In this document: piece by piece, positions 37,359-47,213 of the stretch
How positions within the stretch are numbered: the stretch's first letter is position 1
Layout of the letters: the number at the start of each line of letters is the position of its first letter
Origin: Bradyrhizobium sp. WBAH42
GTDB lineage: Bacteria > Pseudomonadota > Alphaproteobacteria > Rhizobiales > Xanthobacteraceae
NCBI RefSeq assembly: GCF_024585265.1
Contig: NZ_CP036533.1
Coordinates: forward strand, 2,489,001-2,553,000
Length of the DNA stretch: 64,000 nucleotides
Direction: 5' to 3'
Notes under the pieces: model-generated
Seen by the model: only the letters and a program-made list of their open reading frames with translations
What the model was told of the DNA's origin: nothing
Database searches by the model: none
Position numbers and translations under genes: made by a program

Positions 37359-37430
37359 AGACCGCCTTTCCCCTGTTACTTCCGTTCTGTTTCTGTTTCG
37401 CATCCCGCGGCCAGCCGCTATCACTGGCCC

Positions 37431-37958
37431 ATGACTGCGCTCCCGATTCGCGGCCCCGTTCGCATCATCGGCATCGACCCCGGCCTGCGCCGCACCGGCT
37501 GGGGCGTGATCGAGGCCGAGGGCAATCGCCTGATTTACGTCGCCTGCGGCTCGGTGGAACCGCCGGACGATCTGCCGCTGGCGAGCCGGCTGCTCGCGAT
37601 CCATGAGGGGCTTGCTTCCGTCCTCTCCAGCCACCAGCCGATGGAAGCCGCGGTCGAGCAGACTTTTGTCAACAAGGACGGCGTTGCTACGCTGAAGCTC
37701 GGCCAGGCCCGCGGCGTCGCCATGCTTGCGCCCGCAATGTTCGGCATTTCTGTCGCCGAATACGCGCCGAACCAGATCAAGAAGACCGTGGTCGGCGCCG
37801 GCCACGCCGACAAGCAACAGATCGCGATGATGCTGAAGATCCTGCTGCCGAAGGCCGAGCCGCCGTCCGCGGACGCCGCCGACGCGCTCGCCATCGCCAT
37901 CACCCACGCCCATCACCGCCAGAGCACCGCGCTGCGGCTGAAGGTGGTGGGGATATGA
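37431..37958 (+). CDS. ruvC: Holliday junction endonuclease RuvC
   Basis: This 175-residue nuclease shows [17 protein letters not shown] with the first catalytic aspartate, the VEQTFVNKD segment, and the C-terminal [14 protein letters not shown] with the last acidic residues. It cuts Holliday junctions symmetrically. The start at 37431 gives the standard length; its stop overlaps the ruvA start by four bases. Confidence 0.97.
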   Translation: MTALPIRGPVRIIGIDPGLRRTGWGVIEAEGNRLIYVACGSVEPPDDLPLASRLLAIHEGLASVLSSHQPMEAAVEQTFVNKDGVATLKLGQARGVAMLAPAMFGISVAEYAPNQIKKTVVGAGHADKQQIAMMLKILLPKAEPPSADAADALAIAITHAHHRQSTALRLKVVGI

Positions 37959-38572
37959 TCGGCAAGCTGAAGGGGCTGATCGATTCTTACGGCGAGGACT
38001 TCGTCATCCTCGACGTCGGCGGCGTCGGCTATCAGGTGCATTGCTCGTCGCGCACTTTGCAGCATCTGCCTTCGCCGGGCGAAGCGGCGGTGCTGTCGAT
38101 CGAGACCTATGTCCGCGAGGACCAGATAAAGCTGTTCGGCTTCCGTACCGATCAGGAGCGCGAATGGTTTCGCCTGCTGCAGACCGTGCAGGGTGTCGGT
38201 GCCAAGGTCGCGCTCGCCGTGCTCGGCACGCTGTCGCCGGCCGATCTCGCCAACGTCATCGCGCTGCGCGACAAGGCCGCGGTGGCGCGCACGCCCGGCG
38301 TCGGCCCCAAGGTCGCCGAGCGCATCGTCACCGAATTGAAGGACAAGGCGCCGGCCTTCGCCAATGTCGATCCCGCCGTCGTGCATCTCGCCGGTGCCGT
38401 CGACGACCAGCGCGCGCCGCGCCCCGTCGCGGATGCGATCTCCGCCCTGATCAATCTCGGCTATGGCCAGCCGCAAGCCGCCGCGGCGATTGCCTCGGCC
38501 TCGCGCAGTGCGGGTGAGGGCGCCGAGACGGCGCAGCTGATCCGGCTCGGGCTGAAGGAGCTCGCGAAGTGA
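37955..38572 (+). CDS. ruvA: Holliday junction branch migration protein RuvA
   Basis: This 205-residue protein has the N-terminal OB fold ([28 protein letters not shown]), the helix-hairpin-helix pair ([18 protein letters not shown] and [17 protein letters not shown]) and a C-terminal three-helix domain that contacts RuvB. It binds four-way junctions. Its ends overlap ruvC and ruvB by four bases each. Confidence 0.97.
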   Translation: MIGKLKGLIDSYGEDFVILDVGGVGYQVHCSSRTLQHLPSPGEAAVLSIETYVREDQIKLFGFRTDQEREWFRLLQTVQGVGAKVALAVLGTLSPADLANVIALRDKAAVARTPGVGPKVAERIVTELKDKAPAFANVDPAVVHLAGAVDDQRAPRPVADAISALINLGYGQPQAAAAIASASRSAGEGAETAQLIRLGLKELAK

Positions 38573-39627
38573 GCGACCCCAAAGCCAACCGCATGGTCTC
38601 GCCCGAGCGCCGCAGCGACGATGTCGGCGACACCGCGCTGCGGCCGCAATCGCTGTCCGATTTCGTCGGCCAGCAGCAGGCGCGCAAGAATCTCTCGATC
38701 TTCATCGAGGCCGCGCGCAAGCGCGGCGAGGCGCTGGATCACGTGCTGTTCGTCGGTCCCCCCGGCCTCGGCAAGACCACGCTGGCGCAGATCGTGGCGA
38801 AAGAGCTCGGCGTCGGCTTTCGCGCCACATCGGGACCGGTGATCGCCAAGGCCGGCGACCTCGCCGCGCTCCTCACCAATCTCGAAGAGCGCGACGTGCT
38901 CTTCATCGACGAGATCCATCGCCTCAGCCCGGCGGTGGAAGAGGTGCTCTATCCCGCGATGGAGGACTTTCAGCTCGACCTCATCATCGGCGAGGGCCCG
39001 GCAGCGCGATCGGTGAAGATCGAGCTGTCGAAATTCACCCTGGTCGGCGCCACCACGCGCGCCGGCCTTCTCACCAATCCCTTGCGCGACCGCTTCGGCA
39101 TTCCGGTGCGGCTGAATTTCTATACGATCGAGGAATTGGAGAGCATCGTCAGCCGCGGCGCACGCGTGCTCAACGTCGGCATGAGCGTGGACGGCGCCAA
39201 CGAGATCGCGCGCCGCGCCCGCGGCACACCGCGCATCGCTGGCCGCCTGCTCCGCCGTGTGCGCGACTTCGCCTCCGCGGCCGATGCCGACAAGATCGAC
39301 CGCAAGATCGCCGACCACGCGCTGAGCGCGCTCGAGGTCGATGCCGCCGGCTTGGACGCCATGGATCGCCGCTATCTCACGACCATCGCGCTCAACTATG
39401 GCGGCGGCCCGGTCGGCGTCGAAACCATGGCCGCGGCCTTGTCGGAGCCGCGCGATGCCATCGAGGACATCATCGAGCCTTATCTGATCCAGTGCGGCTA
39501 TCTGCAGCGCACCCCGCGCGGCCGCCTGCTGACCTCGCACGCCTTCCGTCATCTCGGCATCGCCGAACCCTCGCGCGATGCGGCGGCGCAGTTCGGTCTG
39601 TTCGGCACGGATGACAGCGACGAGTGA
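38569..39627 (+). CDS. ruvB: Holliday junction branch migration ATPase RuvB
   Basis: This 352-residue AAA+ motor has [12 protein letters not shown], Walker [13 protein letters not shown], Walker [14 protein letters not shown], sensor 1 GATTRAG and arginine-finger region LRDRFG, and a winged-helix end ([11 protein letters not shown]). It drives branch migration with RuvA. It begins GTG inside the ruvA stop. Confidence 0.97.
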   Translation: MSDPKANRMVSPERRSDDVGDTALRPQSLSDFVGQQQARKNLSIFIEAARKRGEALDHVLFVGPPGLGKTTLAQIVAKELGVGFRATSGPVIAKAGDLAALLTNLEERDVLFIDEIHRLSPAVEEVLYPAMEDFQLDLIIGEGPAARSVKIELSKFTLVGATTRAGLLTNPLRDRFGIPVRLNFYTIEELESIVSRGARVLNVGMSVDGANEIARRARGTPRIAGRLLRRVRDFASAADADKIDRKIADHALSALEVDAAGLDAMDRRYLTTIALNYGGGPVGVETMAAALSEPRDAIEDIIEPYLIQCGYLQRTPRGRLLTSHAFRHLGIAEPSRDAAAQFGLFGTDDSDE

Positions 39628-39674
39628 TCTGCTGAACCGCGCGCCGTTCCGGCTTTGATGAATTTCCGTTAATC

Positions 39675-39695
39675 TCGTGCAAACGATCTGCACGA
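39675..39695. promoter_or_regulatory. Inverted repeat after ruvB
   Basis: TCGTGCA, seven bases, TGCACGA, in the 129-base gap between ruvB and the metallophosphoesterase gene. There is no T-run, so it is more like a protein-binding dyad than a terminator. The arms match the core of the palindrome in front of dctA at 62972. Confidence 0.3.
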
Positions 39696-39756
39696 ACGCA
39701 CCCCAATTCCGCTCCAATCGGATATCATCAAGACGTCGCATCATCATCGGGCTTCC

Positions 39757-40677
39757 ATGATCACGCGCCGTCATCTCATTCGTTCCATCGGCGGCCTGTC
39801 CGCCCTCGGCGTCTCGACTGCAGCCTATGGCGTCGGCGTCGAGCCGGTGCTGCGGCTGCGCGTCACGCGCTATCATCCCACGCCGCGGCAGTGGCCGGCG
39901 GATTTTCCGCTGAAGATTGCGGCCATCGCCGACATCCATGCCTGCGATCCCTGGATGTCGCTGGAGCGTATCGAGGGCATCGTCGACCGGACCAATGCGC
40001 TCAACGCCGATCTCATCGTGCTGCTCGGCGACTATGTCGCCGGCCTTCACCACGTCACGCGCTTCATTCCGTCGAGCGAATGGGCGAGGGTGCTGGCGCG
40101 CCTGAAGGCGCCTCTCGGCGTCCATGCCGTCATGGGCAATCACGACTATTGGGACGACAGGACCGTGCAGCAGGCAGGGCACGGGCCGACCATCGCGCAT
40201 CGTGCGCTGGAGGCGGCCGGCATCCCCGTCTACGAGAACGACGTCGTGCGCTTGACCAAGAATGGCCGTCCGTTCTGGCTCGCGGGGCTCGGCGACCAAT
40301 TGGCCTATTATCCAGCCAGGCGCTTTGGCCGCGTACACAGGCTCGGCGCCGACGATCTCGGCGCCACGCTGGCGAAGATCACCGACGATGCGCCGGTCAT
40401 CCTGCTCGCGCACGAGCCCAACATCGCGCCGCTGGTACCCGCGCGCGTCGCGCTGCAACTGTCCGGCCATACCCATGGCGGCCAGGTCCGCCTGCTCGGC
40501 TGGTCGCCTGCGGTTTCGCCCAAGAACGGCCTGCGGCTCGCCTATGGCCACTTCCGCCTGAAATGCGACCTCATCGTCTCGGGCGGCCTTGGTTGCAGCA
40601 TCATGCCGCTCCGGTTCGGCGTGCCGCCCGAGATCGTCGAGGTGACGCTGGGACGGTCAGGGCTGGTTGTGTCCTAA
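39757..40677 (+). CDS. Tat-exported metallophosphoesterase (YaeI-like)
   Basis: This 306-residue protein starts ITRRHLIRSIGG, a twin-arginine signal, and then shows the calcineurin-type motifs DIHACDPW, LLGDYVAG, MGNHDYW, LLAHEPN and SGHTHGGQ. It is expected in the periplasm or at the outer face of the inner membrane. E. coli YaeI and relatives such as LpxG-type enzymes act on lipids, but substrates vary. It lies between ruvB and ybgC. Confidence 0.88.
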   Translation: MITRRHLIRSIGGLSALGVSTAAYGVGVEPVLRLRVTRYHPTPRQWPADFPLKIAAIADIHACDPWMSLERIEGIVDRTNALNADLIVLLGDYVAGLHHVTRFIPSSEWARVLARLKAPLGVHAVMGNHDYWDDRTVQQAGHGPTIAHRALEAAGIPVYENDVVRLTKNGRPFWLAGLGDQLAYYPARRFGRVHRLGADDLGATLAKITDDAPVILLAHEPNIAPLVPARVALQLSGHTHGGQVRLLGWSPAVSPKNGLRLAYGHFRLKCDLIVSGGLGCSIMPLRFGVPPEIVEVTLGRSGLVVS

Positions 40678-40745
40678 CACGCTTGCGCCTCCGGCCGTTT
40701 TTGCGCAAAACGAGCCGGTTACCGACAAGCGAAGAGGCTCGCGAC

Positions 40746-41195
40746 GTGACAGCTCATCTCGACGGCGAGATCCGCGACGGCCGCCACCACATGCAGGTCC
40801 GCGTCTACTACGAAGACACGGATTTTTCCGGCATCGTCTATCACGCCAATTACCTGCGCTACATGGAGCGCGGACGCACCAATCATCTCAGGCTGATGGG
40901 CGCCGAGCAGCAGGCGCTGTTCGAGCAGACCGAGACGGAAGGCACGGGCTTTGCCTTCGTGGTGCGCTCGATGCATCTGGACTTCTTGAAGCCCGCGCGA
41001 ATGGACGACGTGCTCGATGTCGTGACCTGGCCGGTTGCTGTGAAGGGGGCGTCCATCATGCTGGCGCAGGAGGTGCGACGCGGCGACGATGTGCTGGTGA
41101 AAGCCGAGGTCCGCGTTGCCTTCATCAGCGGCGGCCGCGCCCAGCCGATTCCGAAGTCGATCCGCCAGCTGATGAAGGCCGATCTGGTTTCGTGA
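40746..41195 (+). CDS. ybgC: YbgC acyl-CoA thioesterase
   Basis: This 149-residue hotdog-fold thioesterase has the YbgC motif RVYYEDTDFSGIVYHANYLRYMERGRTNHLR with the catalytic aspartate. It hydrolyses acyl-CoA and is normally the first gene of the tol-pal cluster. I chose the GTG at 40746 with GAAGAGG upstream; an ATG at 40791 would remove only the extension before the domain. The tol genes do not follow here; a DUF1348 gene does. Confidence 0.9.
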   Translation: MTAHLDGEIRDGRHHMQVRVYYEDTDFSGIVYHANYLRYMERGRTNHLRLMGAEQQALFEQTETEGTGFAFVVRSMHLDFLKPARMDDVLDVVTWPVAVKGASIMLAQEVRRGDDVLVKAEVRVAFISGGRAQPIPKSIRQLMKADLVS

Positions 41196-41273
41196 TCGCT
41201 CGATCGGCGATGGCCTATCGACTCTGCCGATTGCGACGATACATTCGCGGTCCGATCAACCGATGAGGCCATC

Positions 41274-41741
41274 ATGTCGCGCCCGCCGTTTCCACCCTTC
41301 ACCCGCGAGACCGCCGCGCAAAAGGCCCGCATGGCCGAGGACGCCTGGAATTCACGCGATCCGGTGCGGGTCTCGCTCGCCTATACTGAGGACAGCCGCT
41401 GGCGTAACCGTTCGGAAGTGTTTCAGGGCCGCGAGGCCATCGTCGCCTTCCTCACCCGCAAATGGGAGAAGGAGCAGGACTACCGCCTGATCAAGGACCT
41501 CTGGGCCTTCGACGAGAACCGCATCGCGGTGCGCTTCCAGTACGAATGGCACGATGCAAGCGGGCAGTGGTACCGCTCCTACGGCAACGAGCAGTGGGAG
41601 TTCGACGAGCACGGCCTGATGAAGCGCCGCGAGGCGTCGATCAACGACATCGCGATTGCAGAGAAAGACCGCCGCTTTCACTGGGCGGCGCCGGGCCCGC
41701 GGCCGGCCGATGTGCCGGGGTTGGGACGCGACCCGTTCTGA
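41274..41741 (+). CDS. DUF1348 family (NTF2-like) protein
   Basis: This 155-residue protein has the pattern [47 protein letters not shown] and [15 protein letters not shown], typical of the nuclear-transport-factor-2-like DUF1348 family. Such proteins form small cone-shaped dimers with a ligand pocket; no activity is established. It follows ybgC and ends just before a repeat. Confidence 0.88.
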   Translation: MSRPPFPPFTRETAAQKARMAEDAWNSRDPVRVSLAYTEDSRWRNRSEVFQGREAIVAFLTRKWEKEQDYRLIKDLWAFDENRIAVRFQYEWHDASGQWYRSYGNEQWEFDEHGLMKRREASINDIAIAEKDRRFHWAAPGPRPADVPGLGRDPF

Positions 41742-41763
41742 ATTTTCACCAGCGGCGCTGCTT

Positions 41764-41910
41764 CACCCTCTCCCCTTGCGGGAGAGGGTGGCTCGCCGCG
41801 CAGCGGCGAGACGGGTGAGGGGTATCTCTCTGCTCGTGAACATCTTGTTGGTGGAGGGAGACCCCTCATCCGGCGCTTCGCGCCACCTTCTCCCGCAAGG
41901 GGAGAAGGGA
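41764..41910. repeat. Intergenic palindromic repeat, family E (copy 2)
   Basis: CACCCTCTCCCCTTGCGGGAGA at the left mirrors the CTTCTCCCGCAAGGGGAGAAG at the right, with GCGAGACGGGTGAGGGG/CCCCTCATCCGGCGC inside. It separates the convergent DUF1348 and amidotransferase genes. Confidence 0.85.
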
Positions 41911-41935
41911 AGGTCGGCGTGGTGATGGTTGCGAA

Positions 41936-42649
41936 CTAAGGCGCCGCGCGCCTCGCCAGAAACCGCGTAATCGCTCCGCCGAGCTTGGCGCTGTCCATCG
42001 GCTCCGCCAGCGACGCCCGCGCCGTGGCAACGACTTCCTCCGGCGCCTTGCCGTCGCGCAGGTCGCAGCACACTTGCGCAAACCCCACGTCGAATTCCGG
42101 GTGCGGCTGCACGGTCAGCGTTGCGCCGTTGGCATAGAGCAGGCCGGCATGCGGGGTGAAGTCGGACGAGAGGATCGTCAGCGCGTCGTTCGGCGGCTCG
42201 ATCACCTGGTCCTGATGCGAGGCGGCGATGGCGACCGCTTCGCCGTCGACCACTCCGTTCTCCGGCAGCACCTGATAGACGTGCCGGCCGATGCCCCAGC
42301 CCTTCTCCGACTTGCGCACGGTGCCGCCGAGCGCCTGCGCGATCAGCTGGTGGCCGAAGCAGACACCGACCATCGGAGTCTTGTTGGCGTAGGCCGTCCG
42401 CACGAAATCTTCCAGCGGCGCGATCCAGTCGAGCCCGTCATAGACGCCGGCAGCCGCGCCGGTGATCAGGACGGCCTCGAGGTTGCCCGGATCGGGAAGC
42501 GCATGGCCGTTGGGGATGCTGACGACCTCGACTGTCGCGGCCGGATCTTCGGCGCGGATCATGCGCGCGAACATGTCCGGAAATGAACCGTGGCGCTCGC
42601 GGTATTTTTGTGGGACCTCTCCGGTCTCGATGATGGTGATGCGTGCCAT
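41936..42649 (-). CDS. Class I glutamine amidotransferase-like protein
   Basis: This 237-residue protein has the GATase1 triad: the nucleophile in PMVGVCFGHQLIAQALGG, and the His-Glu pair in LTVQPHPEFD. It resembles stand-alone GMP-synthase-like amidotransferases, of which relatives act on glutamyl-amine conjugates. The ATG at 42649 lies 28 bases after the LysR stop on the same strand, so the regulator and this enzyme may form one transcript facing away from the carbamoylase cluster. Confidence 0.85.
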   Translation of the reverse strand: MARITIIETGEVPQKYRERHGSFPDMFARMIRAEDPAATVEVVSIPNGHALPDPGNLEAVLITGAAAGVYDGLDWIAPLEDFVRTAYANKTPMVGVCFGHQLIAQALGGTVRKSEKGWGIGRHVYQVLPENGVVDGEAVAIAASHQDQVIEPPNDALTILSSDFTPHAGLLYANGATLTVQPHPEFDVGFAQVCCDLRDGKAPEEVVATARASLAEPMDSAKLGGAITRFLARRAAP

Positions 42650-42677
42650 GGGCCTCCCAGGCAAAAGGTTGCGAAGC

Positions 42678-43604
42678 TCAGCCGCCTTCTGCCCCATGTT
42701 GCTGGTGCGGCGCTGTGCGCTCGAGCAGAGCGCTCTCCTTGCGGATCTCGTTGAGAAAGGCCTTGGCCAGACGCGACAGCGGCTCGGCTTCCGACCATAG
42801 CATGTAGGCGACCGCCTGCGTCGTCGGCGTGAACGGACGGACGACGAGGCCGCTGCCGCCGTTCTGCCGCGGCGAGAAGGGATCGACCACCGCGGCGCCG
42901 ACGCCGGCGGCGGCGAGCACGCAAGCCGTGTTGCAGTAGCGCACCTCGACCGTCGGCCGGAACGGCGCGCCGGCCCGTGCAAAGCTGTCGCGCACGGCTT
43001 CGCCGAGCCGCGTGCCGCGTTCGAGCCCGATGAAGGGAAGGCCGGAGAGATCAGCGGCCGTGATCACCGGTCGTTCCGCGAGGGGATGCTGCGGCGGCAG
43101 CACGCACACCATCTCGCCGGTGTGCACCACCTCATGCGCGATGCCGGGATGGTGCGTCAGTCCGAGCGCGAAGCCGAGCTCGGCGACACGGCTCAGTACG
43201 CCCTCGATGATCCCCTCATAGCGCCGCACGTCGAAGAACACCCGCGTCTCCGGTCGGCGGCGCAGGAAGCCCGACAGCGCGGACGGAATGATGCTGTAGG
43301 CGAGCGGCGGCGTCGCCACGATGGCGAGATGACCGGAGCGGTTCTCGCGCAGATCGCGCACGCGGTTCTCGAGCTTGGCGTGCAGCGCAAAGATCGCCTC
43401 GCTCTCCTTGTAGAGCGCCATCGCTTCGGCGGTTGGAAACAGCCGGTTGTTGACGCGCTCGAACAGCGCAAAGCCGGCCTGCGTCTCCATCGTCTTCAGC
43501 GCATTGCTGACCGCGGGCTGCGACAGCGCAAGCTCGTCCGCCGCCGCCACCGTGGTGCGGTGCCGGATGACGGCGCGCAGGATCTCGAGCTGACGCAGGT
43601 TCAT
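42678..43604 (-). CDS. LysR family transcriptional regulator
   Basis: This 308-residue protein has the N-terminal winged helix MNLRQLEILRAVIRHRTTVAAADELALSQPAVSNALKTME and a periplasmic-binding-protein-like effector domain. It is divergent from the N-carbamoylase gene by 152 bases, so it probably controls that cluster and itself. The start at 43604 gives the standard length. The inducer is unknown but presumably the ureide or its product. Confidence 0.93.
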   Translation of the reverse strand: MNLRQLEILRAVIRHRTTVAAADELALSQPAVSNALKTMETQAGFALFERVNNRLFPTAEAMALYKESEAIFALHAKLENRVRDLRENRSGHLAIVATPPLAYSIIPSALSGFLRRRPETRVFFDVRRYEGIIEGVLSRVAELGFALGLTHHPGIAHEVVHTGEMVCVLPPQHPLAERPVITAADLSGLPFIGLERGTRLGEAVRDSFARAGAPFRPTVEVRYCNTACVLAAAGVGAAVVDPFSPRQNGGSGLVVRPFTPTTQAVAYMLWSEAEPLSRLAKAFLNEIRKESALLERTAPHQQHGAEGG

Positions 43605-43640
43605 ATCACTACCGATTATAGTCTGAGCCAAAACATCATA

Positions 43641-43660
43641 GCAAAGCGAATTGATTTTGC
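43641..43660. promoter_or_regulatory. Candidate LysR operator
   Basis: GCAAA, ten bases, TTTGC, lying between the divergent LysR and carbamoylase genes. Symmetry and position fit a LysR binding site; it is not proven. Confidence 0.4.
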
Positions 43661-43756
43661 AGCAGCGCTTCCCCGTAATGGCAGCAGATATGCACGTCGC
43701 ATCAAAGGGTTCGCTCGCCCATTGAGGCGGCACTTGCGCACAGATTGGAGGCAATC

Positions 43757-44713
43757 TTGGTTCGTGTCCTTCGCGCCGCCGCCGCTCAGATGGGGCCGAC
43801 GCAAAAAGCAGACCGCCGCGAGCATACGTTGTCGCGGATGCTCGACATGCTGGAGGAGGCGGCCGGTCGGGGTGCGAGCCTTGTGGTGTTTCCGGAGCTC
43901 GCCTTCACCACCTTCTTCCCGCGCTGGCTGCTCGAGGGCGAGGCGCTCGACCGGTATTTCGAGCGCGGCATGCCGAACCCCGCGGTGGCAAAGCTGTTCG
44001 ACCGCGCCCGTGCGCTGCGCGTCGGCTTCTATGTCGGCTACGCCGAGCTGACGCCGGAGGGCCGGCGCTACAATTGCTCCATCCTGGTCGATCGCGACGG
44101 CGAGGTTCTCGGCCGCTATCGCAAGGTGCACCTGCCGGGCTCGGTCGAGCCACGTCCGGGCGCGCGCTACCAGCAACTCGAGAAGCGCTACTTCGACTAT
44201 GGCGACCTCGGCTTTCCCGCCTTCCGCGCCGGCTCGTCCTGGGCCCACGCCATCATGGGCATGATGATCTGCAACGACCGCCGCTGGCCGGAATCCTGGC
44301 GCGTGCTCGGTCTGCAAGGCGTCGAGCTCGTCTGCATCGGCTACAATTCGGCGGCCTACGATCCCAACGGCGGCACGACGGAAGACGGCGCCTTGCGCAC
44401 CTTCCACTCGACGCTGGTGACGCAGGCCAACGCCTACATGAACGCGACCTGGGCGATCTCGGTGGCGAAGGCGGGCGAGGAGGACGGCTCCGGGCTGATC
44501 GGCGGCTCCTGCATCGTCGATCCCAATGGCCGCATCGTGGCGCAGGCGCAGACGCTGGCCGACGAGGTGATCGTCGCCGACATCGATCTCGACCTCTGCC
44601 GCCAGGGCAAGGACAAGATGTTCAACTTCGCCGCCCACCGGCGGCCCGAGCAATACAGGGTGATCACCGAGCGTGCCGGCGTCATCGAGCCGGCCGTTCT
44701 CGACGCGGATTGA
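43757..44713 (+). CDS. N-carbamoyl-D-amino-acid hydrolase-like nitrilase-family enzyme
   Basis: This 318-residue enzyme belongs to the nitrilase superfamily and resembles Agrobacterium D-carbamoylase. The Glu-Lys-Cys triad is present in VVFPELAFTTFFPRW, RYRKVHLPG and MMICNDRRWPESWR, and EKRYFDYGDLGFP and SFH/TFHSTL segments also match. It should hydrolyse an N-carbamoyl amino acid to amino acid, CO2 and ammonia. I chose the TTG at 43757, five bases after a GGAGG ribosome site. It heads an operon with an amino-acid importer, so its substrate is probably taken up from outside. Confidence 0.85.
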   Translation: MVRVLRAAAAQMGPTQKADRREHTLSRMLDMLEEAAGRGASLVVFPELAFTTFFPRWLLEGEALDRYFERGMPNPAVAKLFDRARALRVGFYVGYAELTPEGRRYNCSILVDRDGEVLGRYRKVHLPGSVEPRPGARYQQLEKRYFDYGDLGFPAFRAGSSWAHAIMGMMICNDRRWPESWRVLGLQGVELVCIGYNSAAYDPNGGTTEDGALRTFHSTLVTQANAYMNATWAISVAKAGEEDGSGLIGGSCIVDPNGRIVAQAQTLADEVIVADIDLDLCRQGKDKMFNFAAHRRPEQYRVITERAGVIEPAVLDAD

Positions 44714-44754
44714 TTTTCAGCCGGCCGGTCGCGGCGCCAGCCAAAGGAGCTGAC

Positions 44755-45582
44755 ATGACACGCCTCTCGTATTTCCTCAGCCTGGCAGCCCTGGCTGCCG
44801 CGACATCGGCGCAGGCAGCCGAGCTTCCGGCGGAGATCAAGCAGGCGGGCACGTTGAAGCTCACTGTCAACTCGACTTACGCGCCGATGGAGTATCGCGA
44901 TCCCGCGACCAATGAGCTGGTCGGGCTCGACATCGATCTCGCCAATGAACTCGCCAAGCGGCTCGGCGGGCTGAAGATCGTCTGGAGCGAGACGCCGTTC
45001 GCCGAGCTGATCCCCTCGCTCCAGACCAAGCGCGCCGATTTCATCATTTCCGGCATCTCGGATCGGGCCTCGCGGCGCGAGACCGCCGATTTCGTCGATT
45101 ACCTCGCAACCGGTCCGCAGTTCTTCGTGATGGCCGACAACGCCGCCAAGGACGCGACCGATCTTTGCGGCAAGAAAGTCGGTACCACCCGCAGCACCAG
45201 CTTTCCGGTCGAGATCGAGAAGTGGAGCAAGCAGAATTGCGAGGCGGCCGGCAAGCCGGCGATCCAGTACGTGCCGGGCGAGAACTCGATCGACGTCCGC
45301 AACCAGCTCAAGCAGGGCCGCATCGACGCCGCCGTGCAGGGCAGCGAGACGCTGCCCTATGCGCAATCCCAGGAGCCCGGCAAATACCGCATCGTCGGCG
45401 AGGCCTTCGCTAGGGGATATCAGGGCATCATGTTCCGCAAGGACGACGCGGTCCTGCGCGAGGTGGTGACCGAGAAGCTCGCCGCCATGATCGGCGACGG
45501 CTCCTACAAGGCCATTCTCGACAAATGGGGCCTGGGGGCCAATGCGGTCGAAAAGCCCATGCTGAATGCGGCGCCGCAATGA
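44755..45582 (+). CDS. Amino-acid ABC transporter binding protein 1
   Basis: This 275-residue protein has a signal peptide (to about residue 22, AQAA) and the family-3 solute-binding pattern GTLKLTVNSTYAPMEYRDP, LVGLDIDLANELAKRLG and ISDRASRRETADFVDY. It should bind a polar amino acid or a derivative such as a carbamoyl amino acid in the periplasm. An AAGGAG ribosome site precedes it, and its stop overlaps the permease ATG. A related second binding protein is at 47214. Confidence 0.92.
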   Translation: MTRLSYFLSLAALAAATSAQAAELPAEIKQAGTLKLTVNSTYAPMEYRDPATNELVGLDIDLANELAKRLGGLKIVWSETPFAELIPSLQTKRADFIISGISDRASRRETADFVDYLATGPQFFVMADNAAKDATDLCGKKVGTTRSTSFPVEIEKWSKQNCEAAGKPAIQYVPGENSIDVRNQLKQGRIDAAVQGSETLPYAQSQEPGKYRIVGEAFARGYQGIMFRKDDAVLREVVTEKLAAMIGDGSYKAILDKWGLGANAVEKPMLNAAPQ

Positions 45583-46436
45583 GGCCGGCGCCAGCACTCG
45601 CGCAAGGCTTTCCCGATCTGTCGGGCATGCGGATCGCGCGCGAGCCGCACTGGTTTCGCTGGATCAGCGCGGCCCTGATCGTCCTCGTGCTGGCGGCGAT
45701 CGCGCGCGCCTTTGCGAACGGCCAGATCGAATGGTCCTATGTCAGCCGCTTCCTGACCGCAAAGGTCATCCTCGAAGGCATCGTCAACACCATGGTGATG
45801 GCGGTGCTGGCCATGATGCTCGGCATCTTTCTTGGCATCGTCGTCGCGATCATGCGGCTGTCGCCCAATCCGGTGCTGAAGTCGGTCGCCGCCGGCTACA
45901 CCTGGCTGTTCCGCGGCACGCCGCTGATCCTGCAGCTGCTGCTGTGGTTCAACCTCGCGCTGGTGTTTCCGACCATCGGCATTCCCGGCCTGTGGTCCGC
46001 GCGCGCGGTCGACGTCATGACGCCGTTCCTTGCCGCGCTGCTTGGGCTCGGCATCAACCAGGGCGCCTACACCTCCGAAGTCATGCGCGCCGGCATGCTG
46101 TCGGTCGATATCGGGCAGTATGAGGCGGCGCAGGCGATCGGCATGGGACGGCTGCGCGCGCTGCGGCGGATCGTGCTGCCGCAGGCGATGCGCGTGGTGA
46201 TCCCGCCGCTCGGGAACGAGTTCATCAGCATGGTGAAGGCGACCTCGCTCGCCAGCGTGATCCAGTATCCGGAGCTGCTGCACAATGCCGAGAACATCTA
46301 CTACGCCAATTCGCGCGTGATCGAGCTCCTGATCGTCGCCGGGCTCTGGTATCTGCTCGTGGTCTCGATCCTGACGCCGCTGCAGATGCTGCTCGAACGC
46401 CGCTTTGCACGCGGCACATTGCGGCTGGCGCGATGA
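45579..46436 (+). CDS. Amino-acid ABC transporter permease
   Basis: This 285-residue inner-membrane protein has about five helices and the HisM/GlnP-type start of the domain ([19 protein letters not shown]), with the ATPase-contact loop [23 protein letters not shown]. Only one permease is encoded, so it probably works as a homodimer. It overlaps both neighbours by four bases (ATGA). Confidence 0.92.
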   Translation: MRPAPALAQGFPDLSGMRIAREPHWFRWISAALIVLVLAAIARAFANGQIEWSYVSRFLTAKVILEGIVNTMVMAVLAMMLGIFLGIVVAIMRLSPNPVLKSVAAGYTWLFRGTPLILQLLLWFNLALVFPTIGIPGLWSARAVDVMTPFLAALLGLGINQGAYTSEVMRAGMLSVDIGQYEAAQAIGMGRLRALRRIVLPQAMRVVIPPLGNEFISMVKATSLASVIQYPELLHNAENIYYANSRVIELLIVAGLWYLLVVSILTPLQMLLERRFARGTLRLAR

Positions 46437-47197
46437 CAAAACCCCTCGTCGCCATCCGCTCCGTCAGCAAAAACTTTGGAGAGTTTCAGGCTCTCAACAA
46501 CGTCTCGCTCGACGTCTGGCCCGGCGAGGTGATGTGCCTGATCGGCGCCTCCGGCTCGGGCAAGACCACGCTGCTCCGCTGCATCAACCAGCTTACCACC
46601 ATCGATGCCGGCGGCATCTGGCTCGACGGCGAGCTTCTGGGCGTGCGCGAGCACGGCGGACGGCTCCATCGCCTCAGCGAGCGCGAGATCGGACGGCAGC
46701 GGCTGAAGACTGGCATGGTGTTCCAGCGTTTCAACCTGTTTCCGCACAAGACCGCGCTGGAGAACATCACCGAAGGCCCCACCCAGGTTCAGGGGCGCAA
46801 GCTGGACGAGGTGCGCGCCGAGGCGACCGAGCTGCTTCGTCGCGTCGGGCTGGCGGCGAAGGCGGATTCCTATCCGGCGCAGCTCTCTGGCGGCCAGCAG
46901 CAGCGCGTCGCGATCGCGCGGGCGCTCGCCATGAAGCCGATGCTGATGCTGTTCGACGAGCCCACCAGCGCGCTCGATCCCGAGCTGGTCGGCGAGGTAC
47001 TCGCGGTCATGAAGGAGCTGGCGCGAAGCGGCATGACCATGATGGTGGTGACGCACGAGCTCGGCTTCGCCCGCGAGGTCGCCGACCGCGTCGTCTACAT
47101 GGATCAGGGCGCGATCGTCGAGCAGGGTCGCGCCTCCGACGTGTTGGGCGCGCCGCGCGAGGAGCGCACCAAGGCATTTCTTTCGGCAGTGATCTGA
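46433..47197 (+). CDS. Amino-acid ABC transporter ATP-binding protein
   Basis: This 254-residue GlnQ-type ATPase has Walker [11 protein letters not shown]-loop [17 protein letters not shown], signature LSGGQQQR and Walker [15 protein letters not shown]. It energises the permease at 45579 and serves the binding proteins at 44755 and 47214. Confidence 0.94.
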   Translation: MTKPLVAIRSVSKNFGEFQALNNVSLDVWPGEVMCLIGASGSGKTTLLRCINQLTTIDAGGIWLDGELLGVREHGGRLHRLSEREIGRQRLKTGMVFQRFNLFPHKTALENITEGPTQVQGRKLDEVRAEATELLRRVGLAAKADSYPAQLSGGQQQRVAIARALAMKPMLMLFDEPTSALDPELVGEVLAVMKELARSGMTMMVVTHELGFAREVADRVVYMDQGAIVEQGRASDVLGAPREERTKAFLSAVI

Positions 47198-47213
47198 AAC
47201 TGGGAGCGTGGTG

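Noticed and set aside
39891..40745. A long open frame leading into ybgC in frame
   Set aside because: It is the out-of-frame shadow of the metallophosphoesterase; YbgC homology begins only near 40746.
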